Below are positions 25,809 through 39,169 of a stretch of DNA of 64,000 bases, one piece after another; positions within the stretch are counted from its first letter, which is position 1, and every line of letters begins with the position of its first letter. The translations under genes were made by a program, and so were the position numbers. The notes beneath the pieces are model-generated. The model was not told where the DNA came from and searched no databases. It saw only the letters and a list, made by a program, of their open reading frames with translations. The stretch covers positions 1 through 64,000 of the forward strand of contig CAMPDV010002113.1 in the NCBI GenBank assembly GCA_946699065.1, written 5' to 3'. The stretch comes from Loxodes magnus (Eukaryota; Ciliophora; Karyorelictea; Loxodida; Loxodidae).

Positions 25809-27965
25809 TAGAGAAAAACAAGAAGAAGCTTGATTGACATTTACAAACTTTTATCTTTCAACATATTTGTAATATTTATAGTCTAAGCTATATTTATTGC
25901 AACTATGTCTCAATATTCTTAAATATTGAAACTATTATATTTTAATTAATTAAAGTAACTATTCTTCAAGAGTCTTTTATTTAAGACATTGATGTTAAAT
26001 TGTTAGATCTAAAATGCATCAAGTTTTGACAACTTTAGTTCATGTCACAACTAGATCAATTTTCAATTTCCTCCATTCTATAGAAAATCTGTTTAAGTCT
26101 AAGAATTAAAAACCAGAACTTTATCATCTTAGTACTATTGAAATATTTCGTTGCCTAAACAGCTAATCTTTGTATTTATATAGAGCTAATATATAAGAAG
26201 CAGCTATTTTACTCCTCTTTTTCTTTAATCAATTTACGCTTTGAGAAAGCATAGAAAATTAGATACTGTAATATTATCTCGATTCGTTTGAATTACCCTT
26301 TTTTTAATGACTTGATATTAAAATAAACAAGAGACTTAAAATGGTACTACACCTTAAAAATCTTCCTACTAGAGTTTGAGAGTACAGATGTAGTTATAAG
26401 TACATACTTTGAACCCCAAACTGGATTTATATCTAGACATAGTTAGACTGCAAAGAACTTTAGTCAAATTAATTACGTTTACTTCATTTTTATTTAGATA
26501 TCTATATCCGTTAAACCTTTTTTAGTCTATCCTTACATACCTTAACTTACTTCTGCTTTTGAATTAAATTTTTTGTAATTTTTATCTCCTTAAGATTTCC
26601 TAACAATCCTGAGTTTTGCAAGGTAAAAAGAATGTGAGTTATGATGCAGTTTCAATTAAGTAAAATAATTATGACTTTATAGTTGAATATGAAATTTTAG
26701 TATTAATATGCCTCTAAGTGAAGCTCTTAATACAATTTTAATGGTACTCTAATGAGCTGCTATGATAGCAATACTATTGAAGCTTAAATTAGCAAAAGCT
26801 AGCAAAGTATTAGAGAGTGACATATTTATCTTTTTAAAACTGTTTTATGATTTTGGTAGTTTCCTTTAATTAATTTCTAATATTATCTTATAATTTTTCT
26901 TTTCAGCTGAGTATTAATTTAACGCTCCATACTGCTAATAAAAGTATAAACTCTATAAATTTCAAGCCAATTATTTGGTTTTCTATCTTCCTTCATTTTA
27001 ACTTTAAATCCTAAAACTATTTTAGGGAATTAAGAATTTCCTTGAAAATTTCTCGCGTTTTTGAATAATACAAGGATTGCTCTTCTAATTTTTTTATCTT
27101 CTATTAGTTCTTTGTAGTATAGATATTGAATATAATAAGGTATGTAATAGAAGACAAAGTGATATGTGTTAAATTAAAGCCTGAAAAAGAGGTTATTAGT
27201 TATTTATCTTAGATATGTGCTTAAGCTTATTATCTAGTCATACTTATGGAATCTTTTCATTATAGTGAGTCATTTTGTGCATTATCAATCATAGAAAAAA
27301 ATTAATTTCACTTCAATAGAATAACCAAACGAAGTTATCTCGATTTACTAGAAATAAATTTCCTATAAATCTTAGTTTAAACTATTTTCGTAGTTTTAAT
27401 AGCTTTTTAGGAAATGAAGCACTTTAGAGTCTATGAATAATTACCATAGTTTAAAGAGAAGCTAATTTCAGTTTTAATAAATGAAAATTTTGTTTGATTC
27501 TATTTCTTTCTTTAGATTCTTCCATTTACTTTGGATTTAATTTCCTTATATTTTTATATATTCCTAATTAACATTTTACCTAATACATTTTATTTAATAT
27601 TTTCTAAATAATATCTTTTTGAGTAACTTACTTAATCTAAATCTTAAATAGAAATTCATTGTCACTAAATTGCATTATTATTCCTGATTCTGGTATTCAT
27701 AAACAAAAAAGTTGGGGATTTTTATTGATGGATCAAGCTTTCCTTTAGTCTTTCTAATTCTTATTATGTTTATCTTTTCCTAAAACCCTCATATTTCTAA
27801 CTTATTCTCTATTTACTTTTTCTCTTTTTCTTATGATTGCTTTAATATTTTCACGCCATTTATCTAGTTAAATACATATTCAATAAGCTCTTATCAATTT
27901 TGCATTTTCTCTTATTTTCCTTCGATTTTCTGCTAGTTAATGCAAATATCTATTACTTTTTAGAA
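25809..27965. other. AT-rich region, unresolved
   Basis: Holds the undefined 3' end of retroelement 1 and about 2 kb with no recognisable domain on either strand. No poly(A) or tandem tail clearly marks the element end. Confidence 0.45.
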
Positions 27966-27969
27966 GATT

Positions 27970-29760
27970 TATTAATTATCTTATATTTAATTAAGATTAA
28001 TCAATTTAATTAATTGAACTTGTCTGAAACTGCCATACAACTACTCTAATTCATCTCTGACCCCTCAAATTCGCGCCTATATATCATTAAATTTTTGCTT
28101 CCCTCAGTTCTTTGTATTCTTTAATTCTAAATTTACTTGTCTTTTTCAATCTCCCTTATTTTTACTCTTTTGTTTTTACTTCCTGAGATTATATACTTAT
28201 AATCTGATGATATTGCTACTGATAAAATAGGTTCAGTATGACCTCTAAAAGTGTTTGCTTAATCAAAATTAACCTTTTTCATTTTTGCCTGGCTGAAATT
28301 ACAATTTCTTAATTATGATCTACTGAAATTTACTTATTCTAAATTCGATTTACTTAAACCACATCCATCAAATACCGAATCACTCAAATCCGCTCTAGAT
28401 ATTGAAATTGATTGAAGATCTTACTATGAAAACTAATAATTCATATAGTTCAATATTGTTATACAATTAGCTGCTGCAATACTTAAACTTTTATTTTACC
28501 TGGTCCTTTTCACTATTTCCAATAAGTTCATTAACAACTAGTTAGAATTATTTAATTCTTATATAAAATACAGAATTTCTTTATTATCCACTATCAAACT
28601 CATTCATATTAGCATTTTCTAAATCCTTTTTCTTGTTATATTTCTTTCGTTTTATCAAACTACCTTTTTAGATATCTCGTTTAGGTAAACCTTCTATCCG
28701 ATATTCTATCCATTTTATATTTTCTTCTTCTTTTTACTGAATTAAATTACAATTCAATGTTTCGTATGCTGCATTTATATAAAGACTTTCAAGAAGTTTC
28801 TATTGCTAATTTAATTCTTCGCTTTTCGTATTTTAACCTTTTAAATTGTTTTTCTTTCTTAAATTTTATTGGTTTACGAAAGTTTCGTATATTTATACTT
28901 CCTTTATAGTTTTATTATTTTCTCTTTTTAATAGCTTTAATATTTCTTCCTCGCTTAAGCAAACATATAGCACAAACAGATTATTTATTTTCTCTAACAA
29001 ACCAGGTATACTTTCTATAAGTTTCATCATGTCTTATGTTTACTCTTCCATAGATTTATTTAATCCTTATTTATTAGTTTACTTTGTATTTTATCCTTTG
29101 TCTTTCTTACCCAATAAATTATGCAATTAGTCAATTAATAAAGGTTGTATATATAGCTCTTATAACTCCATTAGCATAGGATTTTCGTCTTTGTAAGGAA
29201 TGAAATATTTCTAGTATTATCTTTTCTTTATTTAACTCTTTCTGCATGTTATAATAAATTTAGCTTAGGGATATTTAAAGGATATATTCTCATTTCAACA
29301 TACTATCCTATCTCATTATAGGCATCAAGTAAAAGCAATATTTTTCTAGTTTTTAACCTTTCATTTTCTTCAATTTCCCAGTCCTTTTTATGCATTTTCT
29401 ACTAGTTCCTCTTCAAATGATTCAATTGCTGGAAGATATACATACATTGGCAGATAATCGTGCTTTTCCTTTAGAAAATTTAATGTCAAAACTTTCATGA
29501 ACAAAGTTTTTCCTGCTCCTGAATCTCCCAGAATTAATAAACTTTATAAATTTCCTTCAAAACTAAGAGTTAGAAATGCTCAAAATCCTCTAAACAGTAA
29601 CTTTAAAATAATTGAATTGACAAAGCTTCTAAAAAACGATTTTTCGAATTTTTTTTTCGTGTGCATTATCTAAAATATCGAGGCAATGATTTAGAGTGAA
29701 TTCTAATTCTAATCCTTCAGAGGTTTCTTTATTAACTGAGTTAACGACAGTTTTTATTTT
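27970..29760 (-). pseudogene. NACHT NTPase - pentapeptide - WD40 gene, broken
   Basis: A STAND-type (NLR-like) architecture, read 5' to 3' on the minus strand. A helical leader is followed by the Walker A loop GDSGAGKT (29505-29528) and a Walker B-like LLLLDAYNE (29322-29345; LDGYDE is the common form). A helical segment containing ENANMNEF comes next. Pentapeptide-like ADLSDSVF, LSKSNLEQVNF and LRNCNFSQA then run (about 28290-28430) into a WD40 start (FRGHTEPILSVAIS). After one clear WD40 unit the match ends in a tail resembling that of the copy at 37342 (EFEGSEM versus EFEGVEM), so most of the propeller is missing. At least two frame changes interrupt the NACHT part. In animals, fungi and bacteria such proteins are signal-triggered ATPases with ligand-sensing repeats; the role here is unknown. 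Confidence 0.75.
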
Positions 29761-29769
29761 ACTAATCAA

Positions 29770-32700
29770 ATCCTATTTTTTTCAAATTTTCAAAAATTCA
29801 TTTTGCTTCATTATTCGTAGAAAATCCGATTTTCTTTAACATTAGTATATGCTTGGTTAAAGCTTTTATTCCTATAACTAAACTCAGAAAAATAGAACTT
29901 AAATCCTATTTATTTGAAAAATATAATATACTTCAATAAGGAAAATTGCTGTATAACTTTAAAGGTTCTATATATATAAAAAATAACTTAAATGAGCAAA
30001 AAAAGCTGAAAATTTTTTATGATCCAAGAAAAGTGAATCTCAAGATAACAGACTGCCACAGACTTTCACTAAGGAAAAATAAAAAACTATAAAGGAAAAA
30101 TTAAGAAATTAAATAAATGAAAATGCTCCAGAAATAGAGAAGCTTAATAGCTTTGAGAACAATAATTTACTAGATTTTATAGTTATTTAGAGGGAAATTA
30201 AGAAAAGTTCACAAAGATGTAAAAAGCTTCAATAATTCTAGTATTTTTAATAATTTATTTCTTTATCAAGTCTTCATATTTCTTAATTGTTTCTTCAAAT
30301 ATTTGATTTATCTTAGCCATTTCAAAATAAGAAATTATAATTTCGCTGAATTTCTATAAGAGTCTCATTTATCTCTAAAAGTATGCTTCTTTATTCCTTT
30401 TTTAAAAGATAATTAAAATGGCTTATAAATACATTTTATTATTTTGTGGATAATCGATTTAACTTATAAATTCTAATTATCAATCAAGTAAAGAATAACT
30501 AAAGGTCTCTTATGAATGGGAGTAAAAAAGCATAATTTTAGATGGCTAAAAACGATTAAATGAGTAAATTAAGTTAGTAGAAAAATGTCTTTGAAGATAG
30601 CATTTAATTTATATAATATTGACGAATAACTTTATGTTATATGAATATTTATACAAATTAATTATCTTTTATAATCCTTTTTCTTAGGAATTATTGTTAA
30701 TTTTATTCAGAATCAACCTTGATCTCTATTTATGAAACTAGGGATTCGTTTTGAAGTTTTTCAATATGAACTTTTATTTTATAACTCTTTGAGCTTTGAT
30801 ATCTGACTATTTTAAATGGATAATCCATTCCTGATATTCCTTATATTTTACTTATAAGTCAACTCTGATGCTTTTATACACTTACCATCTTACAAATTAT
30901 TTCTGGTATGCATTTTAGATCCTTTTTTATAATTAATTAGCATTTTCTCTATTTTTATCTTACTTTAAGAAAAAAAAGATAGTAGATTACAAAAAGAGAT
31001 CCTCGCCACTGCTAAGAAGTAGACAGTAGTAATAGATTAAAGAATAAAATTACAAAAATTTTAGAAATTTGGTTAATAATTGAGGATTAGATCGAATACT
31101 TGAAGATGAATTTAGATAATAGATTTAATACTATAATTATGATACAAATACCTGACTACATTCTAATACATTCAATTATATTAGCTTTAAAGACGAGTAG
31201 TGAGTTAACAATTTTCTGCAGGTAGTATCTTTTACCCTTATTCATTTAATATCGAGTTTCTAGTTTTTAAAACTTAGTTTTTGTACTTAAACTTAGTATG
31301 GACAGCTTTCTTATACCTTCTCCTCTAGATATTTGATAAATAATGCTTATTGATGTTTTATTATTTCTAGTTTAGCCTAATTCATTTGTATCTAACTCTT
31401 CGTAAAGGCTTACTAGCTTTCTTATTTATTATCTGTTTCAATTAACTTCCTGCCTTTATCTAATCAGCGATTAAGCCTTTTTTCACTAATCATTTTGTAA
31501 AATCCTCTTTCTCGCAATCTATAAATAAACAGACTTTTACATTTATTTACCAAGATTAACCAATAAAGAAGGAAAAGTTTAAACTAAGTAATAAAAGCTA
31601 AGAAGGTCTTTTCTTTTAATAGCACTTGGCATAAGATAGCGATAAATAGAGACAAAAGAATATTAGTTTGATAGCATTGCTTGTCTATTTAAATAATTTA
31701 GCTATTAATACCTCATACCAAAAGATACCCTCATAATAGAATAAATACCAACAAACAATTAAGGATTAACTAAACACTTTCTCAAATTACTCCTTCTCTC
31801 CTTTTAAGAATTCCGCTTTAAAAGAGTATTCTGCTTTTACAAGTCTAAGTTATATTATTTCTATAAAGCATAGCTAATCTCCAACTTCTATGCTACTCAA
31901 AATTATAAATATTTCATTAATCTTTTTAGCTTCTACAGTAACTCCTCAATTTAGCTTCTACTTATGATTTGATTCGCTTATTCTATAACTTAAAAACCAA
32001 GTTCCTGCTTTTGAATTTGGAAAGTAGAAAGGAAGAATAAGTATGTTCTGCTATAAGCTATGACTTTACTTTATTTACGCAATTTACTCGGATACTCGAT
32101 ACTAAAAAGCACAAAAAGTATGTTCTTTAATCTTCAATTTATACCAAAATAAAGATAGCTCAAGTAAATGTTCAGAGGTAGTTAGAAATTAGGTTTAACT
32201 GAGAGCTTTGCAGCTAATTCTTTAGAATTAAAAGCATTATAATGCTTCTTTATTGTGTTAATGATACCGAAAGAGTGAATATTGGATTTTATTAATAGGA
32301 ATAAAAGGAAATAATTAAAGAGGTAAGAGTAAAGAAATAAACCTGAGTTTTCTTCTAAGAATATTAGAACAGCTTGATAAAATCGAGAAATTAAGTTATG
32401 TACAAGATTTAATCTTATGTTTAGCAGATAAAGGAAAGGGAAATTAGTTTAGTAATCATAGTTTGCATTGATAAGAACAAGTGCATGGTCGATTTAGTCG
32501 AACTAGAAAGAATTTTTACCCAGATATTCAAATTTGAATGATAATTCTTCTGGACAATCTATAGAACTTAATTAATTGAAATAGGCAGCTATTATTAAAA
32601 GTTGTAAGGGAGGAAGTATAAAATACCGAGACCTGGGAGAAATTATTTATTAAATATTAAAGCAAATTGATTGAGTTTAAGTCTATTAGAAGCAAAGAAG

Positions 32701-35700
32701 AATAATTATTTATTAAGATAAATTATTAGAAAAGAAAGCTTTTTGTAAGTATTATTCAAATTAGATAGCCAACAAAATGGGCATCTATTAGATTATTAAA
32801 ATTATTTTTGGAGTAGATCTATGACTAAGTTATTTAAGATGAAAAGACAACTGAAGAATGCCTCTTCATTCAGTACTTTTTCTAGAATTAAATGAAATTC
32901 CAAAATTTTTTTCCAAAAATAAAACAAAAGTCCAAGAAAAAGCTAAAAAATTTGGTTCAGTTAAGATAGCTTTTTGAAAGATGCAGACAAGCTAAAGGTT
33001 GAATTTATAATAATATAAGTACATAAACTAATGAAGTATCTAAGTATCTATATTTAAAAAGCATTTTTAACCTAAACTCCTTTTTAATAAAAGCCATTAA
33101 AAAGAAGAATTATAGCTTTAAAATAGAAGTTAGTTCTAAACACAGAAATAGAAAAACGATTTTATTAACAAAATTTGAATTTTAACGTTATTTAAGATAA
33201 AAGCACCTTAAATGAAATATCTGAGACTATTTTTCAATTTTTAATAAGGAACTTATCCTACCTTAAAGAAATTTTAATTGATAGGATTAATTACAGATTA
33301 AAAACTGACTGCTCAAAATTTTAAAAATTGATAAAACTGTCAAAGGAATTAATTAATTGAACATGTTACCTCGCTCTATCAAAGAGTTAATCACTTATTT
33401 ATCTTTTAAATTTGGCTTCTAATATTATGAATTAAATTTCTCCGATTTATTAGAATCTTTCTTTCTATTTTGAGAACTTATAAGAAAATTTCTTGCTCAG
33501 GATACTTGTTTTTCTGAAATAGAAGTAGCTTCTAATTAATACTTCTATATTTCAATTTTTGAGTTTTGCTAATTATTAGATTACGGAAATGATATCCAAT
33601 AAACCGCTTTCAATCTTATCATCTCTGAATTTACTACATTTTTTTAAAATTCCGAATAAAAGAGTTTGATTTATCATCTAAAGAGCATCCTACTGACAAA
33701 AAGGGTAACTTCCAATAAACTATTCTTAATTTATTCTTAATAAGATAAATATTTAAGTTCCGCTTTAATTTGCTACTTAATCTTTTCTTTTTATCTTAAT
33801 TCTCTTAGATTAAATACTTTATTTCTTCTGACTCAAAATAATTGAAATTTGCAACATTTTTTTTCACTTGTATCTTTAAGTTTACTCATTCATTTTTTCT
33901 TCATCTTTCTATCTTTAGATTTTGAACTAAGCCATCTAGCTTCCTTTTTTAGTATTAAGAACTTTTAAGTTTTTCTTTTTTATCCTTATCTTGAAACTAT
34001 AAAAAAGCCTAACTTTAAATAAAAAGTAAATTCGCTTTATTCTTATATTTATTTAAGATTTTGCAATATTTGATCCAAGCCATATAGGTATTTATAATGT
34101 TTCCTACTCAATTATTTAAGTCTTTTTCTCTTTTTTAGGTGTAAAATTATCTTAGTAATGTTATACTTTTAAATTATCTATAAATTTTTACGCTACAAAA
34201 TTATTTCCCTTAGAGTAATTTACTTTATTACTACCCTTTCTACTATTATTTAAAGATATGCAAATGTAGATAATATTTGTGCCCTTACTCTAAATATTTA
34301 GTCTAGGACTTTTATAAATTAAGCTTTCTGTTTTAGAGTTTCTTTGAAGCATAATTCACTTAAGAATCCTTCAAATTCTTAACTTATTTTCTTCTTTTTT
34401 TCTAGCTGTTTATTATACCCAAATAGATGTCAGATACAATTCCTTAGAGTAAACCAGCTTATTTCAATAGTTTAATAAACATGAAAATTTTTAAGGTAAT
34501 GGGATCGAATAACCTTTTTTATTCTTCTTTTTGTTTTACTACTTTTTTTTTCTTTAAGGATAGACTAGCTTTCTTTTGAATTCCTGTATATCAAGACTAC
34601 TTGCAGTGAACCAAAATATCTAGTTTTCGAATGTTCCTTTTATAAATTTTTTGAATAATGCTATCTTTACTTCATTTGAGTAAATTAAGACATTAAAACA
34701 GTTCCTTTATATCTTTTATTTACTCCTGAATTATTAGACTGTATCTTATAACTAAATCAAGTTTCTGTCTCCATTTACACTTGAATTAACTAGCTTTAAG
34801 CTTAAATTTATTTACATATTAAAGAAGTTTTCTAGCTAAGTGTACTTTATGAATTATGGCCATCCTTAAGTGAGCTATTTTTAATATATGTCAATGAGTT
34901 ATTTTTCTAGAACTAAAAGGTCGCTGATTTTAGTCATATTTTCCTTTTTAATTGTCTGAATATCTCTAAAATATTGCCTAATTCATGTCTTTTAAGCCTT
35001 CTTTCGTCATTATAATCCTTCTTAGTATCTAAAAAGGTTTAACCTTTAAGTTTTGAATTTCTTTCTTTCTTAATCTTTAAATTTTTTTATTCACCTTAGA
35101 TGTTTATGCTATACAAGCACAGTCTTGATTATGCCAGTTTATGACCTTTTACTCAACTCCATACTTAGTAAATTTAGGGATATTTACGTATATTGAAATT
35201 TCAAGTTATGAAACTGCAATTTAACTAAATTCTGTCTTCTGGAATACTCTTTAATTCCTTCTAAATTCCTAGACTACAGTCTTCTTTAAAATCCAATTTA
35301 AAAACTTTTAGCAAGAAGCCATAAAAATTAACACCTTTTGAAGTTTAGTTATTAAAGTTCTCCTTCTCGCTCATTATGTTAATTACCTAAGAACTCAGGA
35401 GATTTTATCCTCTTTACCATCTTTCAATAATGTTTATCATATTTGGCAAAAGTAATTAACCAAGTCAGCTTAATAGATTATTTTACCTTCACAAGTCATC
35501 CATTTACTAAAAGGATCAAAATCCTTGAAGTTTTTTCAGTTCTTAACTAAAATTTAGCAGTCTCAAATAAATTTCTATGCAGCATTTAAAAATTTTTCAA
35601 AGTACAAATTTCTAAACTAAATCAGCTAATCTTTAGCTTAATAAATAAGTGCTTTAATATATGAAAAATAATAGAATAGTACTACTATACTACATTCTAT

Positions 35701-36105
35701 ATGAGACTAAATACTCTATTAATGATTAAAAAAGAAAGAAACTTTAAACGTAATTTCAATCTCTAAAAATAGATAGAAAGTAGTTAAAACTTCTGATGTA
35801 TTTAATCATTAAACAGATTAAAGAAAATAGTCTACAATGATTAACTAAAAGGAGATAGTAATAGATTAAGAAGTTATATAAAGTAAAGAGATTTGACAGA
35901 AGAATCTAAGGATTTTTTAAGCTTGAATATATCAAGAAAGCTAGTGAGGAAAGCTAATAGTTAGTTAAAGAAGGATATTGGATATTATAAATCTGTGATT
36001 TAGAGGAAAGGGAAGCTCTTTATAATTAATGTTTATTGAAAAGATTAAAGAAGATTATAAATACAGTCACTCTAATTACCTTTAATTAACTTCCTTTTAA
36101 ATTAA
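29770..36105. other. AT-rich region, unresolved
   Basis: About 6.3 kb. Base composition is less extreme than in the desert at 55-58 kb, and many words such as AAGCTTAA recur. No family motif, RNA gene or repeat array was recognised. Frames on both strands read open, so open length is no evidence of coding. Confidence 0.45.
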
Positions 36106-36109
36106 GTCT

Positions 36110-36830
36110 TTAAAATGGAGCAGAGTATAATATCCAATATCCTAATAAATTCTATCAATAAGGAAGATTCTTTAATATACCAATTATTTGTTCTGCTACT
36201 TTTAAGAAAAGCGAATATTTATCATCTGCTTGCAGTACAAAAAAGTTGCTGTTATAATAAGGTAAGAAAATATCCTGATTAAACTAAAAAAGTAATAAAT
36301 AAGCAAAATATTTTAGGTTACCTTATAAAATTGGAAACTTCTAATCCACTTATAATTATTCCAAAGTTTCTTAGGAGGAGATGAAAACCACGTAAAATAT
36401 TTATATTTATGGAGATGCAAAAAGATTATAGAATTGAGTATTGAAATCTTTAATATAGCAAAAAGGTAATTAAGAAAAGTAAGTGAAGTGTATCCATAAG
36501 CAGCGTAAAAATTTTAAGTTTATTTTCTAATAAATAAGGAATAACATTTTCTGGCTGAAGAAGTAAATTTAAATAAAGAGCGGCCATTCGAAGCGAATAA
36601 TTTTATATTAAAACAAAAGTTTAAATTTTAAGATTAAGATTATAGTTTCAAAAGTAAACAGAATGAATTTTTTATATTAAGAATTGGAAATAAACTTGAT
36701 TAAAAGGAACATAATTTTGTCTAGACTTTATGCTTAACTAACCTGAGATTTTCTTAAAATACTTTTTAAGGCTTAATTTGGGATTTTTTCCATTAACTAA
36801 ACCATTGAATTACAATAATTTTAAGAGAAT
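36110..36830 (+). other. Possible coding segment, unknown
   Basis: Plus-strand translation gives a TGA-poor stretch of about 150 codons (about 36360-36800) containing FLGGDENHVKYLYLW, SEVYPQAAQKF and ERPFEANNF. Upstream, two other frames are equally plausible, including one starting with Met near 36115. The amino-acid mix is less Gln-heavy than in surrounding translations. No family is recognised. It faces the minus-strand WD40 gene that ends at 37342. Confidence 0.3.
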
Positions 36831-37341
36831 TTTTAGGATGGCATTTTATGATTTGTTTAAACTCCAAATAAATAAAAGAATGAGAGGATTATTTTCTCTT
36901 ATCTTATTTTAGAGTTTTCATTTATTGCTAAATTTTATATCTTTAAAAAGATAAAATGCATTTTTTACTATTCGAGTGCTATAATTTTGTACTCATAGCT
37001 CTATGATTTTATTTTCCTTTTCTCTTTTAATTTTATTATACTTACTTCTTAAATTCACTTTTTTCTCTTATTTTATACTTTATTAATTATCTCCTCTCTT
37101 TCTTAAAATTATCACTTTACTCGTCCATTTAAGTTAATTTTTTACTTTGGCATTCCTTTGCTTGAATGTCGCATATTGTACAGAAATTAAATTAAAGAAT
37201 TGAATATCTATTTTACTTATCAATTTGACTTTGAGTTTCATTTAATTCCTCAAAAGAAGATAAATATACCAATCGGATTTTTTTGATAAGTTTTCTATAT
37301 GAGATATTTATTTATTTTATTTATGTTTACTTAAGATAATT
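36831..37341. other. Intergenic AT-rich sequence
   Basis: Lies between the candidate above and the 3' end of the WD40 gene. Nothing is recognised. Confidence 0.5.
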
Positions 37342-38518
37342 TCATTTATCTAAAATGAATGATTCTTTAACCAACTTCTTGTTTATTTCTTCCATCTCCA
37401 CTCCCTCAAACTCACAATTATGTATTCTCAATCCGCTTTTTCCAAAGATTCTACTTAACTTACCATTTTATGGTTTTTTGCCTGTTTCCAACTATCATAT
37501 TTTAATAGTCCTATCTTTACTTTTTGATACAATGTACTTAAAATCAGATGTTATTAAAACTTAAGTGACAGAATCAATATGACCTTTTAAAGTTTCTATA
37601 TTTTCGTCAGTTTACATATCCCATATTTTTATTGTACTATCCAGACCTCCAGATATTATATATTTATTATCTTAAGTTATTGAAACTGAAGTAACTTCAC
37701 CTCAATGACCTTCTAATTTCTTTAGCATTTCTCCCGTCTGTAAACTAAATAGTTATATGCTACAAACATATCTTTGCAATAAAATTATATGATTATTATC
37801 AGGTGCTAGAAAAGTTGAAGCTACCGTTCTAATATTTTATATCAATGTTTTTAAATTCTCTCCTGTTTAAATATCCCAAATTTTTATTGATACTTCATAG
37901 TAACTGCTTACTGATACTATTTACTTATTATCAGATGTTATTGAAACTGAAACAATATTACCATCGACACGTTCTAAACTCTTTATATTATCTCCTGTTT
38001 AAATATCTCAAATCTTTATTAATGAATCTACTCCTGCTGATACTATATATTTATTATCTGATGTCAATGACAATGAAATAATTCCATACTCATGACCTTC
38101 TAACGTTTTTATATTATCTCCTGTCTAAATATTCCATATTTTTATTGATGAATCTCTTCCTCCTGACACTATGAGCTTATTATCAGATGTTACTGACACT
38201 GTAGTAATACTTTTAGTATGACCTTCCAATGTTTTTATATTTTCTCCTGTCTTCATATCCCATATTTTAATTGTTTTATCATAACTTCCTGTCACTATAT
38301 ACTTATTATCTTGAGTTATTGTCACGGAATAAACAGAATGTTCATGACCTTTTAATGTTGGCATTTAACCAAAATTAACTTTATTCATTTTAGCTTGACT
38401 AAAATTGCAATTTCTTAATCATGCTCCACTGAAATTTACTTAATTTAAAGTTGCATTACTCAAATCACATTCTTCAAATACCGAATCACTCAAATCCGCT
38501 CCGATAATTGATATTCCC
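37342..38518 (-). CDS. Pentapeptide-WD40 half of a NACHT-type protein
   Basis: A single frame from GISIIGADLSDSVFEEC, through pentapeptide-like repeats (LSNATLNQVNFSGAW, LRNCNFSQA), into seven WD40 units starting at GHEHSVYSV, and ending with TGA 37342-37344 after FILDK. Four in-frame TGA need to be Trp: GAW in the pentapeptides (38419-38421), the WD-motif Trp in IKIWDIQTG (38008-38010), GHWGEV (37702-37704) and the WD-motif Trp in IKIWQLETG (37495-37497). Other repeats of the same protein have TGG at the same place. This is the strongest host-gene evidence for UGA = Trp, while a final TGA is still a credible stop. The C-terminal tail (CEFEGVEM) matches the copy at 27970. Two of the seven blades are degenerate. 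It continues upstream in another frame. Confidence 0.85.
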
Positions 38519-39161
38519 TAAGATTCTTTTACATAAACTAGTAATCCATATAGCTCAATAAAGTTATACTATTAGCTGCAGCAGTATTTAAATTCTTATT
38601 TATCTCAGAAGACATCACTATTTCCAATAATTTCGGTTGGATTTATTAAAAATTATCTATCTCCTTTATAAATTATTAGATTTCTTTATTATCTATAATA
38701 GAAAACTTATTTATATTAGCTCTCTCCAAATTACTCTTATTATTTTCCAAATCCACTACGAAATTAACAATGTCTTTTGCTATATAATAATCTCTTATAG
38801 ATGTATGCATAAATTCGAACCTCCTTAGATTATTTTACTCTTTTATTTGAATCAGGCATCCTATATGATTATCTTATTTTGTGAACTCTTTTATTCATTC
38901 CTAACTAATTTTCGTCAAATTTCCCAACTCTAGGGCACCATTAAGCATCCCCCATGCTGCATTTATCTAGATATTTTCAAATTTTTCAATTTACTCTTCT
39001 ATTTTATCCTGAGCCTTTCATGTAGTTTTTAGTTTGTTTGACGTTCTGATATTCCACTAGTCAATAAAAATTTCATATATTTTCGCTTTTTACATTCTTA
39101 CATATTTTCCACTTTTGATATACTCAAAAATCTCTTTTGGTATTACTAGCTTAATTTCCAT
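38519..39161 (-). pseudogene. C-terminal NACHT helical part, shifted frame
   Basis: Same strand as the WD40 part but a different frame; the one-base change falls near 38511-38530 at a short G run. From MEIKLVIPKEIFEYI (Met at 39161) it runs through FIDQW, NAAWGMLNGALELG, QEW (TGA) and FEFMHTSIRDYYIAK, then LERANINKF and AAANSITLL. The helical segments and the HTSIRDYYIAK motif are typical of the region after a NACHT ATPase. I find no Walker A or B upstream, so the ATPase half is missing or too decayed. With the downstream frame it forms a 5'-truncated relative of the gene at 27970. Confidence 0.65.
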
Positions 39162-39169
39162 AAAGTAAT

